A stretch of DNA of 64,000 bases, taken from Parastagonospora avenae f. sp. tritici 18332-5 (Eukaryota > Ascomycota > Dothideomycetes > Pleosporales > Phaeosphaeriaceae). The stretch covers positions 1-64,000 of the forward strand of contig JAFJTR010000031.1 of the NCBI GenBank assembly GCA_022559985.1, written 5' to 3'. Every line of letters starts with the position of its first letter. Positions within the stretch are counted from its first letter, which is position 1. The translations under genes were made by a program, and so were the position numbers. Below are positions 36,168 to 47,985 of the stretch, in pieces. The notes below the pieces were generated by a model. It saw only the letters and a list, made by a program, of their open reading frames with translations. It did no database searches and was not told where the DNA came from.

Positions 36168-39100
36168 ATGTCGACACCGCGCGGCGGTAGGGGAGGAGAG
36201 CGAGGTCGCGGCTCACGAGGCAATACCTACACCCGTGGCACCGCTGGACGAAGTCGCGGCAATGGCGCGCCAGCGGACAGCAACACGGAACGACCGACAC
36301 AGCAAGTGTACGCGCGCGGCGGCTCACGAGGTGCAAACCGCAGTGGAGCTGCCCGAGGAAACACAACCACCAGTGCGACTCCACGCAGCAACACGAATTC
36401 ACGCGGTCGAGAAAACCATTCGTAAGCCCCCATCTCCTTCTAGACGATGCGCCCAGACCGCCGGCGGTGCCAGGACGCCTCCATTCAAGATGCGACTTGT
36501 GACCCTCCCCTCACCTCATACGCCCCCCTTATAGCGACGGCTGCCACACGCGCCGCTCGCGGTCTGTTCTAACTATAAACTCTAGGAGCTTCACCGGTCC
36601 TACACCAGCATCCTTCGGCGGCCTGAACTCGACACCCTTCGGCCAAGATGACTACGCAAAGCGACTGGAACATGTAAGCAGTACAAGCCTTGTAGGCACG
36701 AGAGATTGCTAATAGGCATAGATTCGAGCCTCGCGATCGGTCCTTCGCGAGCGATTCATCCAGGAAGGCCGCATGAACCCAGAAGGCCAGATGCGCCTCG
36801 CCGACTCGGTCAAGCTCTATGGCCTCTGTACCGACATGTGCCCCGAGTACGAGCGCGTGCGCCGCATAGTAGAGGAAGACGTCAAGGCGCCTGAATGTGT
36901 AGGTGCGCTCTTCAGCAGCGGAAAGGTACATACTGACTTGGTTCAGACACCAGAGACCCAACATCTCCCGCGAAAGCAGCGCATACCGGACGAGTCCCGT
37001 ATGGTCAAGACATATACTCGGTCTGCAGCAGGCATGGAGGTTGAGCTGGTCTCGGAGATCCGGTCGCCTCCAACCTGCCTTGTAAGTGTTACCCTGAGAC
37101 CTACTGTGCATGATTAATTTTGGCAGAAAACACTCGAATATCTCATGCAGCGACTGGACAGCGACGAATTCGATTTCCTACACAGCTGGATCTGGGACCG
37201 AACACGATCTATTCGAAAAGACCTCCGAACACAGCGCATCGAGTCAAAGTCAGACATCAATATCCTGCTTACTTGCCTCGAGCGCAGCGCACGATTCTTC
37301 ATACTTTCGGCACATCAGATGGCACGCAGCCAACGGGATGACTACGTGCATCAGCAAGATCTTGAGCAGCTCAACCAGACTATAATGTCCCTGAACGAGC
37401 GTTATGCAGACAACCGACGTATCAACTACCCCTCCGAGAACGAGGCAGAATTCTTTGCATACCGCCTGGTTTTGGCTCCTCTTTTCAGCAAGAGCCCATA
37501 CGAAAACGATATACAAGCGCTGCCCGATCATCTTCGAAAAAACACCCGTGTCAAGACGGCCATCGTCCTCCACCGCGCTATCAACGCTGTTATCCTGGAC
37601 AAGAGCACTTCCTTCAACCAAGCTCAAGCAAATTGGAAGAAATTGTGGAGCTTGGTCAAGTCCTCGCGCGTGTCGTACCTTATGGCGTGTGCAGCCGAAT
37701 TCTCCTTCCAGCGCGTGCGCTACACTATTCTAGACACGTTATGGCGCGCGTATCGGTATGGCAACCAAAGCCGGCCGCAGACGATTGAGACCTGGACGGT
37801 TGCCAAGATTAGGGAAACTATGGCTTATGACACCGACGCTGAGACTGTACAATTCTGCGAGATGTTTGGCTTCCAGTTCAACTCTGTCGATGGTGGACCC
37901 GTCTTCCTCGATGTTACTGCTCGTGGTTTCTCAAAGGATTCGTTGGATCTCGTGAAGGGCAAAGACCAAATATTCTCGCAGGGCATCGTGGAAGTGAAGC
38001 GGAAAGACCGCGCATTCTCGGCTGTTGTGCAGGGCATGTCCGTTGAAGAGGCGGAACGACGCAGCCTCATGAGCGGCTCGAGTAGCGAAGAGACAAATGG
38101 AGAGACGACCAATGGAGAAACGGAAGACAAGACTTCGCTATTTGTCCCAGAGGCTCGCCCTGCGCAATCGAACGTCTTCACGCAACCTAAGAGCAGCTTC
38201 GGTCCCCCAACAACAAATCCCTTCCTGCCCAAGACGGCAGTGGAATCCAGCTCCACAACCCCGAAATCGAATCCATTCTGGCCAAGTCAGCAGGATGCAC
38301 CTGCCTCTGGTGGTGCTGCGAAGCCAAACCCGTTTCTACCACAACTACCAGCCTCTGCTCGGAGTAGTGCTGGCTCTGCTGTAGGCGCTGCACGACCTGG
38401 TTTGTTCAACCCTTCGGAGAACTCCATCAAGTTTGCATCTTCCGACGCAGCAACTACGCCGTCTGTGGGCGTCAGCAAACCAAATCCATTTCTACCTGCG
38501 GCCTCAGCAGCCTCGGCCAACGCCACGAGAAGTGCCACAAATAGGACTACTCCCCCGTCTTTCAGCTTCTCTTCCACACCGGCCACACAGGCGACACCAG
38601 CGACTACTACGACTACTCTATCAAGTGCCAACACCGGTACTTTCGTCTTTCCTGGACTCAACGAAGCGGCCTTGAAGGCATCCACACCGACTTCGTCATT
38701 CTCCTTTACGCCAGCAGGATCGCCTGCTCCAGCTGCACCCTCCATGCAGGACGCAGAAAAGCAAAAGGCAGAAGAAGAGGCAAGACGCCAAAAACAGGCA
38801 GGCGACGCCGAAGCTCAGCGGCAGCGTGAACAAGCAGAGCTGGCTCGACGAGCTGAGCAGCAGCGGATTGAAGCGGAGCGACAACGACAACGCTCGCAAG
38901 AGGAGGAGCGAAATCGGCAGATACGTGAAGCTCAACAGGCGCAATTGCGCGAGCAGGAGGAACGACTGGCACGTCAGCACGCGCTTGACAATGGATATCA
39001 AACGCTTGCGGAGAACATCATGTTCGATGTGAACGAGGGACTAATGATACAGTTTGTTGAGAATCTGATTCAAACCACAGCGGCCGACGTCATGGCTGCT

Positions 39101-40675
39101 GATAGACAGGAGAAGCTGCAGAGGGCGCGGGAGAAACAAGAGGCTGTGGCAGATGCAATGGCTCATCAGCGAATGTTGCGGTTGCAGCGGGCGGTTATGG
39201 TCAAATTACTAGAGAGGGTTGAGAAGAAGAGACGGGAACAGCAAGCTCGGGATAGGCGAAAGCGGTTGAGGGAGCAAAAGGCCAAGATGGCTAGCGCGGA
39301 GGAGGAAGTCTCAGAAATGCCCACACCCGCGGAGTCTGAAGGCCAGGCAGATCGTCTGGACAATGGGACGACGTTCCGCAAACCACAAGCGCCGGCAAGC
39401 GCGAGACGTGTGAGACGGACTGAGGAGCGACGCGGCACATCAAGCTCTCAGCAGAATGGAGCCCCAGAGTTGGCCGTGCAGGCGCAGCAGCCAGATGCTC
39501 GAGCTGTCCTTACACCAGTCAGTACAAACAGCAGCCAAACCTCCAATGCAGGTTACTCCGACTCATATCGGAAGTCTACTGCGCCTATCGATCGCACCGA
39601 CACAGACTGGTTTGCACTACGTGCGGAAGGCTTCGATCCAAGCACACTTCGCAAGCGCCAGTTCGATGCCACAAGGGATGGAGATCAGCCAGACATCGAA
39701 CCGAAGCGTCCAAAGATGTCACCCTCCACTGAGCCACCACCAGTGCCCCAGACAACGTCCACTGTTGACCGTCGTGCTCGCTTAGATGCCATCGGACAGC
39801 AGTTCCGGAGGTCCACAGGCTCGCCTCAGGCTGTGACTGCTTCTTCCTCGTTCAACGGACGATCTTCACTGGGCAAAACGGCGAGTACACTTATAGAGCA
39901 GGCTAAGCAAGTTCTGGCTCGCTCAAAGCCAATACCTCCCTCTGTTCAGCATGAATTTGGTCGCAGCGTGCCCAACCTCAATATGCATCGGCGAACAATG
40001 TCAGCGCAGACATCTGTACTGGGACGGTCGATGGGTGCACGAAACGACCGGGCAGCATACTGGAATCGACCAAGCCGCTTTGTCCCCAAGGAGTGCTATG
40101 GCCAGGGCGCAGATGCAGTTCGCGACTATCGCATCAAGTACGGATTGAGCTCGCCTGCCAACACACGTCCCAACAGCATCGAGCCTGCAGTGGCGGCCTC
40201 GTCTCCAATCCCCACACAAATCTTGTACGTGCCTGTCAATGGCTATACGCAAGGACAGCACAGCGAAGAAGAGTCCAGCGGTCTCGAAATCGTCGACGTC
40301 GATGCCGAGGAAGAGAACCCCGGCACCACAGAGGAAGAGGATAACTCCGCCACCACCGAAGAAGAGTACGAGAGCGACGACGAGGGCGAAGAGCAACTGC
40401 ATCGTCGTCAATCACATTACAAGATGTACCGCCAAGCCGAATACGACCAGGACGGCGACTCGCCCATGCACGACGACGAAGAAGACGGCTACGTAAACGG
40501 CCAGTACGCCGACGACGCACTTGTAGACTACGAGGGCTACACCGAAGACTCGGACGCCGATTCCGACTCGGACTCTGAGACGCAGTTCTCCCAGCGCGTC
40601 CAGCTGGCGCAGCAGAAGCCCGCTCCACCCACCGGCGGCAACTGCGAGGAAGACGCCATTGAGCTTTCCGATTGA
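36168..40675 (+). CDS. SAC3: nuclear mRNA export factor SAC3/GANP
   Basis: Scaffold of the TREX-2 complex, which links transcription and mRNA export at the nuclear pore. Five exons: 36168..36421, 36586..36673, 36722..36898, 36947..37081 and 37127..40675; 1400 aa. The N-terminus is Arg/Gly-rich (RGG type) then SFTGPTPASFGGLNSTPFG. The SAC3/GANP domain (about residues 115-430) has GLCTDMCPEYERVRR, KTYTRSAAGMEVELVSEIR, TLEYLMQRL and EAEFFAYRLVL. After it comes a Ser/Pro/Thr linker with four NPF(L/W)P units, then a highly charged Arg/Glu/Gln coiled coil (about 770-960). The C-terminus is disordered and very acidic. All four introns keep frame. A long tail beyond the GANP domain is normal in fungi. 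Confidence 0.95.
38205..38500 (+). repeat. four NPF(L/W)P units in the SAC3 linker
   Basis: The linker reads TNPFLPK, SNPFWPS, PNPFLPQ and PNPFLPA at about residues 581, 599, 617 and 670. Spacing is irregular (18-53 residues), so these are short linear motifs rather than a DNA tandem repeat. NPF is the core of EH-domain ligands, while yeast Sac3 uses FG-type motifs for Mex67. Confidence 0.8.
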
Positions 40676-42012
40676 AAGCGCGTTTTTGTACATTATCACA
40701 TTGACATATTGTCCGGACTTTGCATAGCGATGGTGTTTTTTTTTATTATGGGATGGATGGAGCATTTCACGTGGGCGGGCTTTCACGATACCCACTTATT
40801 TGGCACGTGCGCGTGAGATGGGGGAGGAGAGAGCAGAAATGTTCGGGTGGAATGGAGAAGGAATGTGGATATGATGGTAAATTCTGGGAATAGTGTGGCA
40901 AAAAACAGCTGAAAATTACATCGTCTACGACAAAACACTATGTGGCTGTGACACTGCGTGACGACACGACTCTTCAGATCCAGCAACTACGACCTGGACC
41001 CCAAACTACGCACCAGACCTCGTCTGACCTCATCTTTACCTCGTGCACACCATCCACCGATCATCCCCCTACCCCAGTCCCCATCCCTCTCAGCCTCACT
41101 CCGGAAGTCCTCATCCCCGACGATACACACGCAGGGTTCACCTCCATCGCAGGAAGTCTTCACCCCGCTGCACCTCCTACCCATCCTCCCAGGATCGATT
41201 CAAATCCCACACAGCCGGCATGATCGCTGCCACATACCCACAGGGTCCGCAGCATACATAAGTGGTATTGTATTTCTTTTCTTCGCAAGAGCCGAGGCGT
41301 TGGGTTGGGCGCGATGTTTGCTTCTCGACCGGGGATGGGTACGAGTGCCGACGCTTGGGATTGCTTGTTCGGACGGAGATGCCGAGGGGTGGAGGGGGTC
41401 ATGGGGCTGCAGTGTAGGGCTAGGGTGATGGTAAGGGTATGGCTGGTGCATGCAAGGGAGGTAGTTGGTGGGCATGTTTACTTTTTCTCGCCGTGAGGCT
41501 GGTTGGAGTGGGGTGTTGGGAGTTGGGGGCGGGACTGGGGATGGCGAAGGCGAGATCCACTGTATATTGCTTTTGGAAAGAAGGCAGAAAAGGAAGGCAT
41601 ATTGCTTCTTGAGAGAAGTGCCGTGATAATCGGTAGCTGTTGGATGCCAGAAGGAGAAGTGACAGATGGGGAATGTGCTGGAAAGGGAAATGTGCTTGCT
41701 GTACGTGGGATTACTTCTTCTGGTAGGGTGTTTGGGCGAGCATTTGAAATGATGGAGTGGAGTGAGTGCGGGATACTTTTCCTGGAACAAATGCACGGCG
41801 AAGATTGTTTCGATCAAGATGTATATGATTATAATGGTAGTATTAAGTATCAACTTTCCGGTTGTAATTGCGAGCTTTGGGTATATTCGCGTCGTGAGCA
41901 AAACAAACAAACATGAAAAGCACTTTTGGGTTCCTTCTTCTTCGTCTCCTTTTGTTCTTCCGCCTTCCTCCCCTCCTCCTCTTCCTCTTCCTCCCATTTT
42001 ATCCGAGCCATC
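40676..42012. other. convergent intergenic region
   Basis: About 1.3 kb between the 3' ends of SAC3 and the small minus-strand gene. It carries long pyrimidine-rich tracts (41.93-42.0 kb). Open frames here, including a 265-codon minus one, look like composition artefacts. Confidence 0.45.
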
Positions 42013-42363
42013 CTACACGATAGAACCAAGCCTCCCCTGCCCCGCATTCGCATACATGCTCTCAGGCCCCATAGTCCTCGCGCCACCGCCATACGACGCA
42101 TGATACGCCGCATTCACTGACTTGTGATGCTCGACCGCGTGGTGCTTGATCTCCTTCCACATCTTCTTGATGGAGCCGTTGAGCGTCTTGTTTGTCTTCT
42201 CTTGGGCGGCGACGAAGTGGTGTGCGTCATGTGCAGACTCGTGCGAGGGGCGGCGAGATTGTGTTGTTGGGGTGTTTGCTGCAGGCGTGGACGCGTTTGT
42301 GGAGGTGGGTGAGGAGGCGGAGGAGAGCGAGAGGATGCGTGGGTGGTAGTCGGTTATGGACAT
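42013..42363 (-). CDS. small hypothetical protein, 116 aa
   Basis: I do not recognise the family. The likely start is the ATG at 42363 (MSITDYHPRIL), because the upstream in-frame extension is low-complexity. The first 50 residues are Ser/Thr/Pro-rich. A compact, well-formed part follows: HHFVAAQEKTNKTLNGSIKK, then MWKEIKHHAVEHHKSVNAAY, rich in Lys and His and probably helical, ending in YGGGARTMGPESMYANAGQG. There is no signal peptide or membrane segment. The ordered amphipathic middle and sharp fall in coding character outside it support a real gene. Confidence 0.6.
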   Translation of the reverse strand: MSITDYHPRILSLSSASSPTSTNASTPAANTPTTQSRRPSHESAHDAHHFVAAQEKTNKTLNGSIKKMWKEIKHHAVEHHKSVNAAYHASYGGGARTMGPESMYANAGQGRLGSIV

Positions 42364-43379
42364 TTTGATTTGGTTGTAGTGTGGTTTTGGTGGTGGGTAT
42401 AGAGGCTTTGATGGAGGTGTTGATCTCGAGGTAAGATATGTGAAGTAGTCGTGATGATGCTTGACTTGCTTGCTTTGATACCCTCCAGCTGTCTCCCCCA
42501 TCCCCTTTATATAACCCACCCACCACGAGAGAAATTTTCCTCCATTCCAAAATCTTGCCTACCGGTACTCACCTCGCCCCCAGATCTCACGATCCATCCG
42601 CACGTGCACCGTGACACAATTTTCGTAGCAAAGTAGCACACACACAAAGTGGGTCCACGACGACGCGCACACCGTAAGACGCGACTATTGGACAAAAGCA
42701 CTCGAGAATACTTTACGCCCAATGCCGTAGTATTCAACGCTGTATAAGGACAAGCGCCATGGCAAAGCTGCCGTTAACTGCAATATGCTAACAACTTGGT
42801 TGAAATGTTCACGTTGGCGGGTTGCTTCGGCTTAAACTGTGTGAGCGTTTTACGTTTAAGCCGAGCAGGCTCTGATGAGCAGCTCCACAGCGACACCATG
42901 ACGGTGTTGCCTTTGACACACAGAATGGCCGTTAGAGGATATCTGTGTGTCATAGCTGCCTTCGGGAGAATACCATTGTTTCGTCGTGCCTGAGGATCTG
43001 CCGCGCATTGGTTGCGATTCGCGATCCGTGCGGCTCAACGAAAAGTTCGAGACTTTGCACGTGGATGGGTGATCATGGCGAGATTGTTTGCGGTGATGCT
43101 GTGATCGTGAGGTGGTTTCCCGCGTGCTGTGGTGCCCGTCGGAATGGTCTTTCGTAATCCGAGGCGAAATGAGGTGGGTTTCACGGACGCAAAGTTCAAG
43201 GTCACCTGAGATGTTTTGAGCATAAACTTGAATTGTAGAGCGATTTTTGGACGTCGGGGTCAATTGGCGGTATCGAGTACACGTCAGGACGCAAACTCGA
43301 TACCCGTCAATGCTGACGAGGTAAAGCGTATAAGCGGTGGAGAAGTATAATACAGAGTCGATAAGATAACGTTCGCCAG
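42364..43379. other. intergenic with a hairpin-like inverted repeat
   Basis: About 1 kb between the small hypothetical gene and the 3' end of the metal-transporter gene. Apart from the inverted repeat at 42823-42867, nothing was recognised. Confidence 0.45.
42823..42867. repeat. inverted repeat, 14-bp stem
   Basis: TGCTTCGGCTTAAAC (42823-42837) pairs with GTTTAAGCCGAGCA (42854-42867) with one bulged base and a 16-base loop. Possible hairpin transcript or short element remnant. Confidence 0.7.
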
Positions 43380-45291
43380 CTATTCCTGCTGCGACATATG
43401 AGTAGGGAAATTGTAGTCGGTATAATCGATGTGCACAAACGCACGGTCGACATAAGGTACGCTCTCTGGAGGTATGTTAGCATGTTAAAATTGCGGCTGC
43501 ACGAAGCTTACTTACCAAGCACATATTGGAGGGACTCTCCAAGATCATGGCTGTCCCTGAGCGGCAGATGCTCGTCTACCACAATGTCAACCTCTACATT
43601 CAGCTTGTCGCCTGCATGATACGCCTGAAGTCCCTGAATACGCTTGATGCTCTTTGCGAAGCGCATCGTCATGTACAGCAGAATGTTACGCTCGTCAGCC
43701 GTCGCACTTGCGCCCGCGAGGTTGCGAATGTGCTCTGCCGATGTGTGGCTCCAGTTGATGATGACGTAGGCTGATAGCAGGATACCGCCGAGCGCGTCGA
43801 GCCACCATACTTTCGCAAAGTAGCCGACAAGCGGGAACAGAATGGAGAAGGTGTTGAAAACAACGTCGGTCATGGCATCTTGTGCAAGAGCTTGGACAGA
43901 TGAGTTGCGGATGAGACGGCACCAGAGCCAGCAGAGTCCTTTGATCACAACCGTTGAGGCCATGATTGCTACAGCGGGGATCGTGAGCTGGACGATAGAG
44001 CGATCTGGGCCAGAAAGTCGAGAGATGCCCTCAATGCCGACCTGGGTGAAGGAGGTGATCATGATGACGGAGAAGACCAGCACACCAATGGGCTCGAGAC
44101 GCCGACGACCAACAGGATAAGCGTGACGATCTTGCCGGGCAATCATCCAGGACGTGACCCAGATGATGGCGGTACTGAGGAAGTCCAGAGCTGCATCGAC
44201 CAAACTCGCGACGACGGAAAGAGACGACGTCATGACGGCCACGATGATCTTGAGTATCAGGAGCGCGGTGTTGGCGGCAAGATTGACGTAGAGCGCCAGC
44301 TTGACGATGGGGCTCTCCGTGTCCTCATCCTCCTCAGGCACCCATTCCTTCAGCTTTGGGTTGGACATTTCTTCCTCTTCATCTTCCAGAGCATTGTCAT
44401 GTGACAGCAGAGGCGTGTTCTCGTCGTTCTCGGGGACCTTGTACAAGCTCTTCGGTGTCCGCTTGACTTTGGTCTGTGGCGCGCCGTTGGAGCTGTTGGT
44501 GCCATAGGTGCCAGACGAGCGACTCGAGAGGGGCGCGCTTCCGTTCTCGGTGCTGCCTGGTGTGCGTGCGCCTGGGGTAGCCATTGGGGTGCTGGTTGCG
44601 GATGACTCCTCTGTGATGGTGGTGGGGATCTTAACCGCGCCAGATTCGAGGTTTGTGTACTCTTGGATCAAGTTGTGGGGCAGAGAGGAGTCGAGGAGGC
44701 GGTCGATGTAGAGGTAGTGCTGGATGAGCTGGTTGTTTCGCTCATAGTACTCTCGTCTGGCTTGTATTAGCTTTACAGATTCAAGCTAGGGAACACCTTA
44801 CATGGGCTTCTTCATGTCCTTGAGCTCCTCATCGCTCTTGTAGTACTTCTCCCTGTTTCTTGTCAGTTTCTTGTCAGTTTCTTATCAGTTTCCCGTCGCC
44901 GCCCTTGTCCCAATTCCACTCACCACTTGTATCTGGGGTTCGAATTGCCAATCAGACGCTGGCTGCGCATCTGCGGCGTGTTCAAGATAGACGCCGCATT
45001 GCTAGCTCTGCGCTCCAGGTCGCGATCGTAGGGCATTGCGAGCCCGGCTTTGATGGCGTCAATGTCCTCCTCCTCATCGGTCAAGCTGCCGCGACGCTCA
45101 TTGCTGCGAATCGTCGATGGACGGCGCGTGCTGAACAGCGACGGCAGATGCTGTCCGCGCGTGGAAATGGTAGTCGCGGAATCGTTGGTGAGGGGCAGGA
45201 AGAGCTTCGAGTTCGTGAGACGCGGAAGACTTGCAGAGCGCGGGCTGGGAGGCGGGTGTGGCCGCCCATTTGATGCAGCGTGGTCTGTCAT
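43380..45291 (-). CDS. cation diffusion facilitator, DxxxD (Mn-like) type
   Basis: Predicted proton-coupled metal transporter of an internal membrane. Four exons: 45291..44924, 44852..44802, 44756..43516 and 43465..43380; 581 aa. The first 290 residues are cytosolic and disordered, with WEKYYKSDEELKDMKKP in a short 51-nt exon. Membrane helices start near residue 295. The metal-site motifs are SLVDAALDFLS in TM2 (Asp 327 and 331) and AQDAMTDVVFN in TM5 (Asp 433 and 437). This DxxxD pair is typical of the manganese branch, while zinc members have HxxxD in TM2. The DRHAYPVGRRRLEP loop is also typical. The C-terminal domain contains YHAGDKLNVEVDIVVDEHLPL and the last exon ends FVHIDYTDYNFP. It looks intact. 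Confidence 0.92.
44856..44888. repeat. three 11-bp tandem repeats in an intron
   Basis: TTTCTTGTCAG, TTTCTTGTCAG and TTTCTTATCAG stand head to tail inside intron 1 of the metal-transporter gene, close to its acceptor. Read on the gene strand they are purine-rich. Confidence 0.85.
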
Positions 45292-46482
45292 GGCTGCGAG
45301 GTGTTCTCGTAGATAGCTCTACACGCCTTGATAGGACTGGCAAGCTGTGCGACGGGACGTTGTCTCTACCCAGGTAGATGGTAGTACCTTGATTGGTCGC
45401 GTCGCAGCTATATCGCGCCGCTGACGTGCGCAACAGCAAAAAGACAGTCGAGATCTGAAGCTACTTGGGACGAGAGCGAGCACAATCCTACATATGCGAC
45501 GCGATTGACAGACGTGCGCGCTTGCACGATGAAGCGTCCGGTGAAGAATGAAGTGCAGTGGCAGGTTCGCCGAGACGGAGAATGGTCTTTTTCACGGGCG
45601 CGATCAACATGCTTTGAGACAACGGCCCATTACCCTGGCCCATCGGCCGTTTAACGCGATCATAGCTCCCTCGCTAGCTGCTGTGGGGCGCCGTCGCGGG
45701 GTGAAAGATCGTCAGCTTCAAAACACTTAAGCACTCGTTTCGTACTACCGCCATGTGTCTCAAACTCAATCTGGATGCGTTAATTTGGCCGAACTGCACA
45801 ACATCGTTCGACAACTGTTGCAAAGTGACAAGATCGTCAATTGCCTACAGCATCTAGGTCTGAACGTGCAAATACAGGGTCCACTTGGAGCCGAAGGTCG
45901 GAGGTTACGTTCATGCCGGCAGGACGCCGGGAGGACCCGTTATGGAAGTCAACGAGTTTTTGTGGTCTTTCCAATATTCCACGTCCCAGGGGAAAGCATC
46001 GACTAGCAAGGCTTCTATTTGCTTCATCTCCTTCGCATCGACTGTATATCATGTTCCTAGACCTATATCATGTCAATGCGCAATGTTCGACTTCTCATTG
46101 TCTGTTTCCTGTGGTACATGTGTTGATCCAACGCAAACCTCCACCGACAACAGTCACTGGGCTGGACCCTGTCAATGAAACACTTACATGCCATTTGGCG
46201 TCTTGGTTGACATTTCTCTTATACGTGCAATCCTCGGCAGACTTATTATTACGCACACTGCAAACATGTTCTTATTACAATCGGGTTGAGATTATTCATT
46301 ACTTGTACATAGTACATCGAGTTGAGATGAGTCATTACTGGTATAAGGCATTATTTTACAATAAGCAGGTTCAGCACGAGCCTATACTGGCTACGCTGCT
46401 GCTTGTTGCTGGTAGGAAAACTGGAAGTGGACCACATAGTGCTGGACCATGATGACATCGGAAAAGGCTCGTAGCTGCTGGT
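45292..46482. other. intergenic upstream of the metal transporter
   Basis: About 1.2 kb containing the transporter promoter and the 3' side of the first BTB gene. Long plus-strand open frames have no recognisable motif; 46.2-46.4 kb is AT-rich. Confidence 0.45.
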
Positions 46483-47768
46483 TTAGCATTCAGGCGATAC
46501 GCCATCCGCTGCAGGCGAGGAGATAGACAGGTTCGCGAGCGCCTCGACGCCGGCCTGATCTTCAGCCATCGCCATACCATCGATCGAGCACGACTCGATG
46601 AGAACCATGAATACATGAGCCTTGTTGCCGATGCGCTTGCGACAAGCTGCTTGGTCGTGTCCAATGTGATCGTGAAAGGCCCCCGAATTTGGATTGGAGA
46701 TGTAGTACGAAGAAAGCTCGTGCTCATCTTTGCTTTTCTGGAGTGTCAGAGCCTGCGCTAGACCGACCTCGAAGGCAAAATCCGGTCGCCACTTCTGAAG
46801 CAAGCGCAGGCGGCCAGTGACATCGAGTTCGCAGTCCTTGTTGAACGGGTGTGTCGATTCAAGAAGCCAAAAGTGGGTGGTAAACTGAACCGTGAACTTG
46901 AGGTACGTCGTCGAGTCGGGCAGGTTGTCATAGGCCAAGGTAAGCAAGTCCTGGTTGAAGTCTGGGGACCAGTTCCAAGCCTGGAGCTGCACTACCATGG
47001 CTGTGAGGATGTCGTCGCGAAGTTGATGGACGTTGTACTTATCTGCAAAGATGAAGAGTTTGAGGTATGACACTTGAGCCATGTTATAGTTCTTCTCCCG
47101 AAGTTCATACTCCTCGCGTGTCTCTATGAGAGACTCGCAAGAAGCTGGTAAATGGAGGGGAAGCGGATGATAACCGCCTTCGTCGATGAGAGGACGACTA
47201 AAGCGTGCGGAGGAAAATGAAGTCTGTGAACTATGACGTCCACCACGTGCATAGTAACTGCTAGGTAGACTAGCGTTACTACTACGGTGACTAGAAGATT
47301 GGGAGGAACCTTGGTCGGAACCATGGTCAGAACCGTGCTCGGAATCATCCTCTTCTTCGTTGTCTGAGCCCTCATTCTGGTCGTTGAACGCGGTCTCCGA
47401 CTTCTCTGGGGTGTTTCGGTCAAGAATCAACTGATCAGGAATTGGCGCTTCAGATCCGGATGAGTAGAGCTGTGCGTACGGCCATGGAGGAAGATGCAGA
47501 ACGTCTGTTCGGTGACATCCGTCGATTCGATCTTGCGGTCAGTAGCTTCCTTGAAACCACCCTCGAATGCGCCCCCAAAGTAAGGCGAGACAGCTTTGAG
47601 GAGCTCAAGGTTGACGGGGATTTCGACTGCTTCATCGACCTGGCCAAGACGGACAGTAACCATCTCGAAGCTCATCGTGAGAAAGCTGGGCATCTTGTTG
47701 TTGCGTTGAGAAGATATTGTAATGTTGTGGTGAGACGATATGTTGAGAGGAGATGTGAAGTTGCTCAT
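46483..47768 (-). pseudogene. BTB/POZ-domain protein with a one-base frameshift
   Basis: Reads as a BTB/POZ protein like its neighbour at 48.0-49.0 kb, but in two frames. The first frame (47768 downward) has MVTVRLGQVDEAVEIPVN, AVSPYFGGAFEGGF and TEQTFCIFLH. The text then resumes one frame away as WPYAQLYSSGSEAPIPDQ and runs to 46483. The break is at about 47484, where one base appears missing between CTCCA and TGG. The neighbour has TFRTFLAWLHSQYLPASPPE at the same place, which supports the joint. The rest holds a Ser/Glu/Asp-rich insert, LKLFIFADKYNVHQLRDDI (matching LYIFADRYSIPQLRDDV next door) and a HDHIGHDQAACRKRIGNKA block. No intron explains the break. It could be a pseudogene or a base-calling error. 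Confidence 0.75.
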
Positions 47769-47985
47769 GTAGTTGTGAGTGGAATGGATGCTAACAAAAA
47801 AGCAGGAGAGCGGAAGGATTTTAAGGTTAGGAGAATCTCGTCTTTGTGCGAGAGCAGTGACAATCGAGCCGAGATGGTCTTGAGAAACGCCGTGAGCATT
47901 GTGAAGTGTGTGACTTTGTGTGACGTTGTGAGTTCATTCGTTAGTGACTCTGCTAGCAGAGAGCAACACGATTGGTAAAATAGCC

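Noticed and set aside
41200..41997. 265-codon minus-strand open frame
   Set aside because: Low-complexity and rich in Thr/Pro/His, in a pyrimidine-rich gap between gene 3' ends; no domain or plausible start context.
44931..44950. tRNA B-box-like GGTTCGAAT
   Set aside because: Lies in exon 1 of the metal transporter; no A box, and no cloverleaf could be drawn.
47442..47978. 178-codon plus-strand open frame
   Set aside because: Antisense to the BTB gene and its promoter; no family resemblance.
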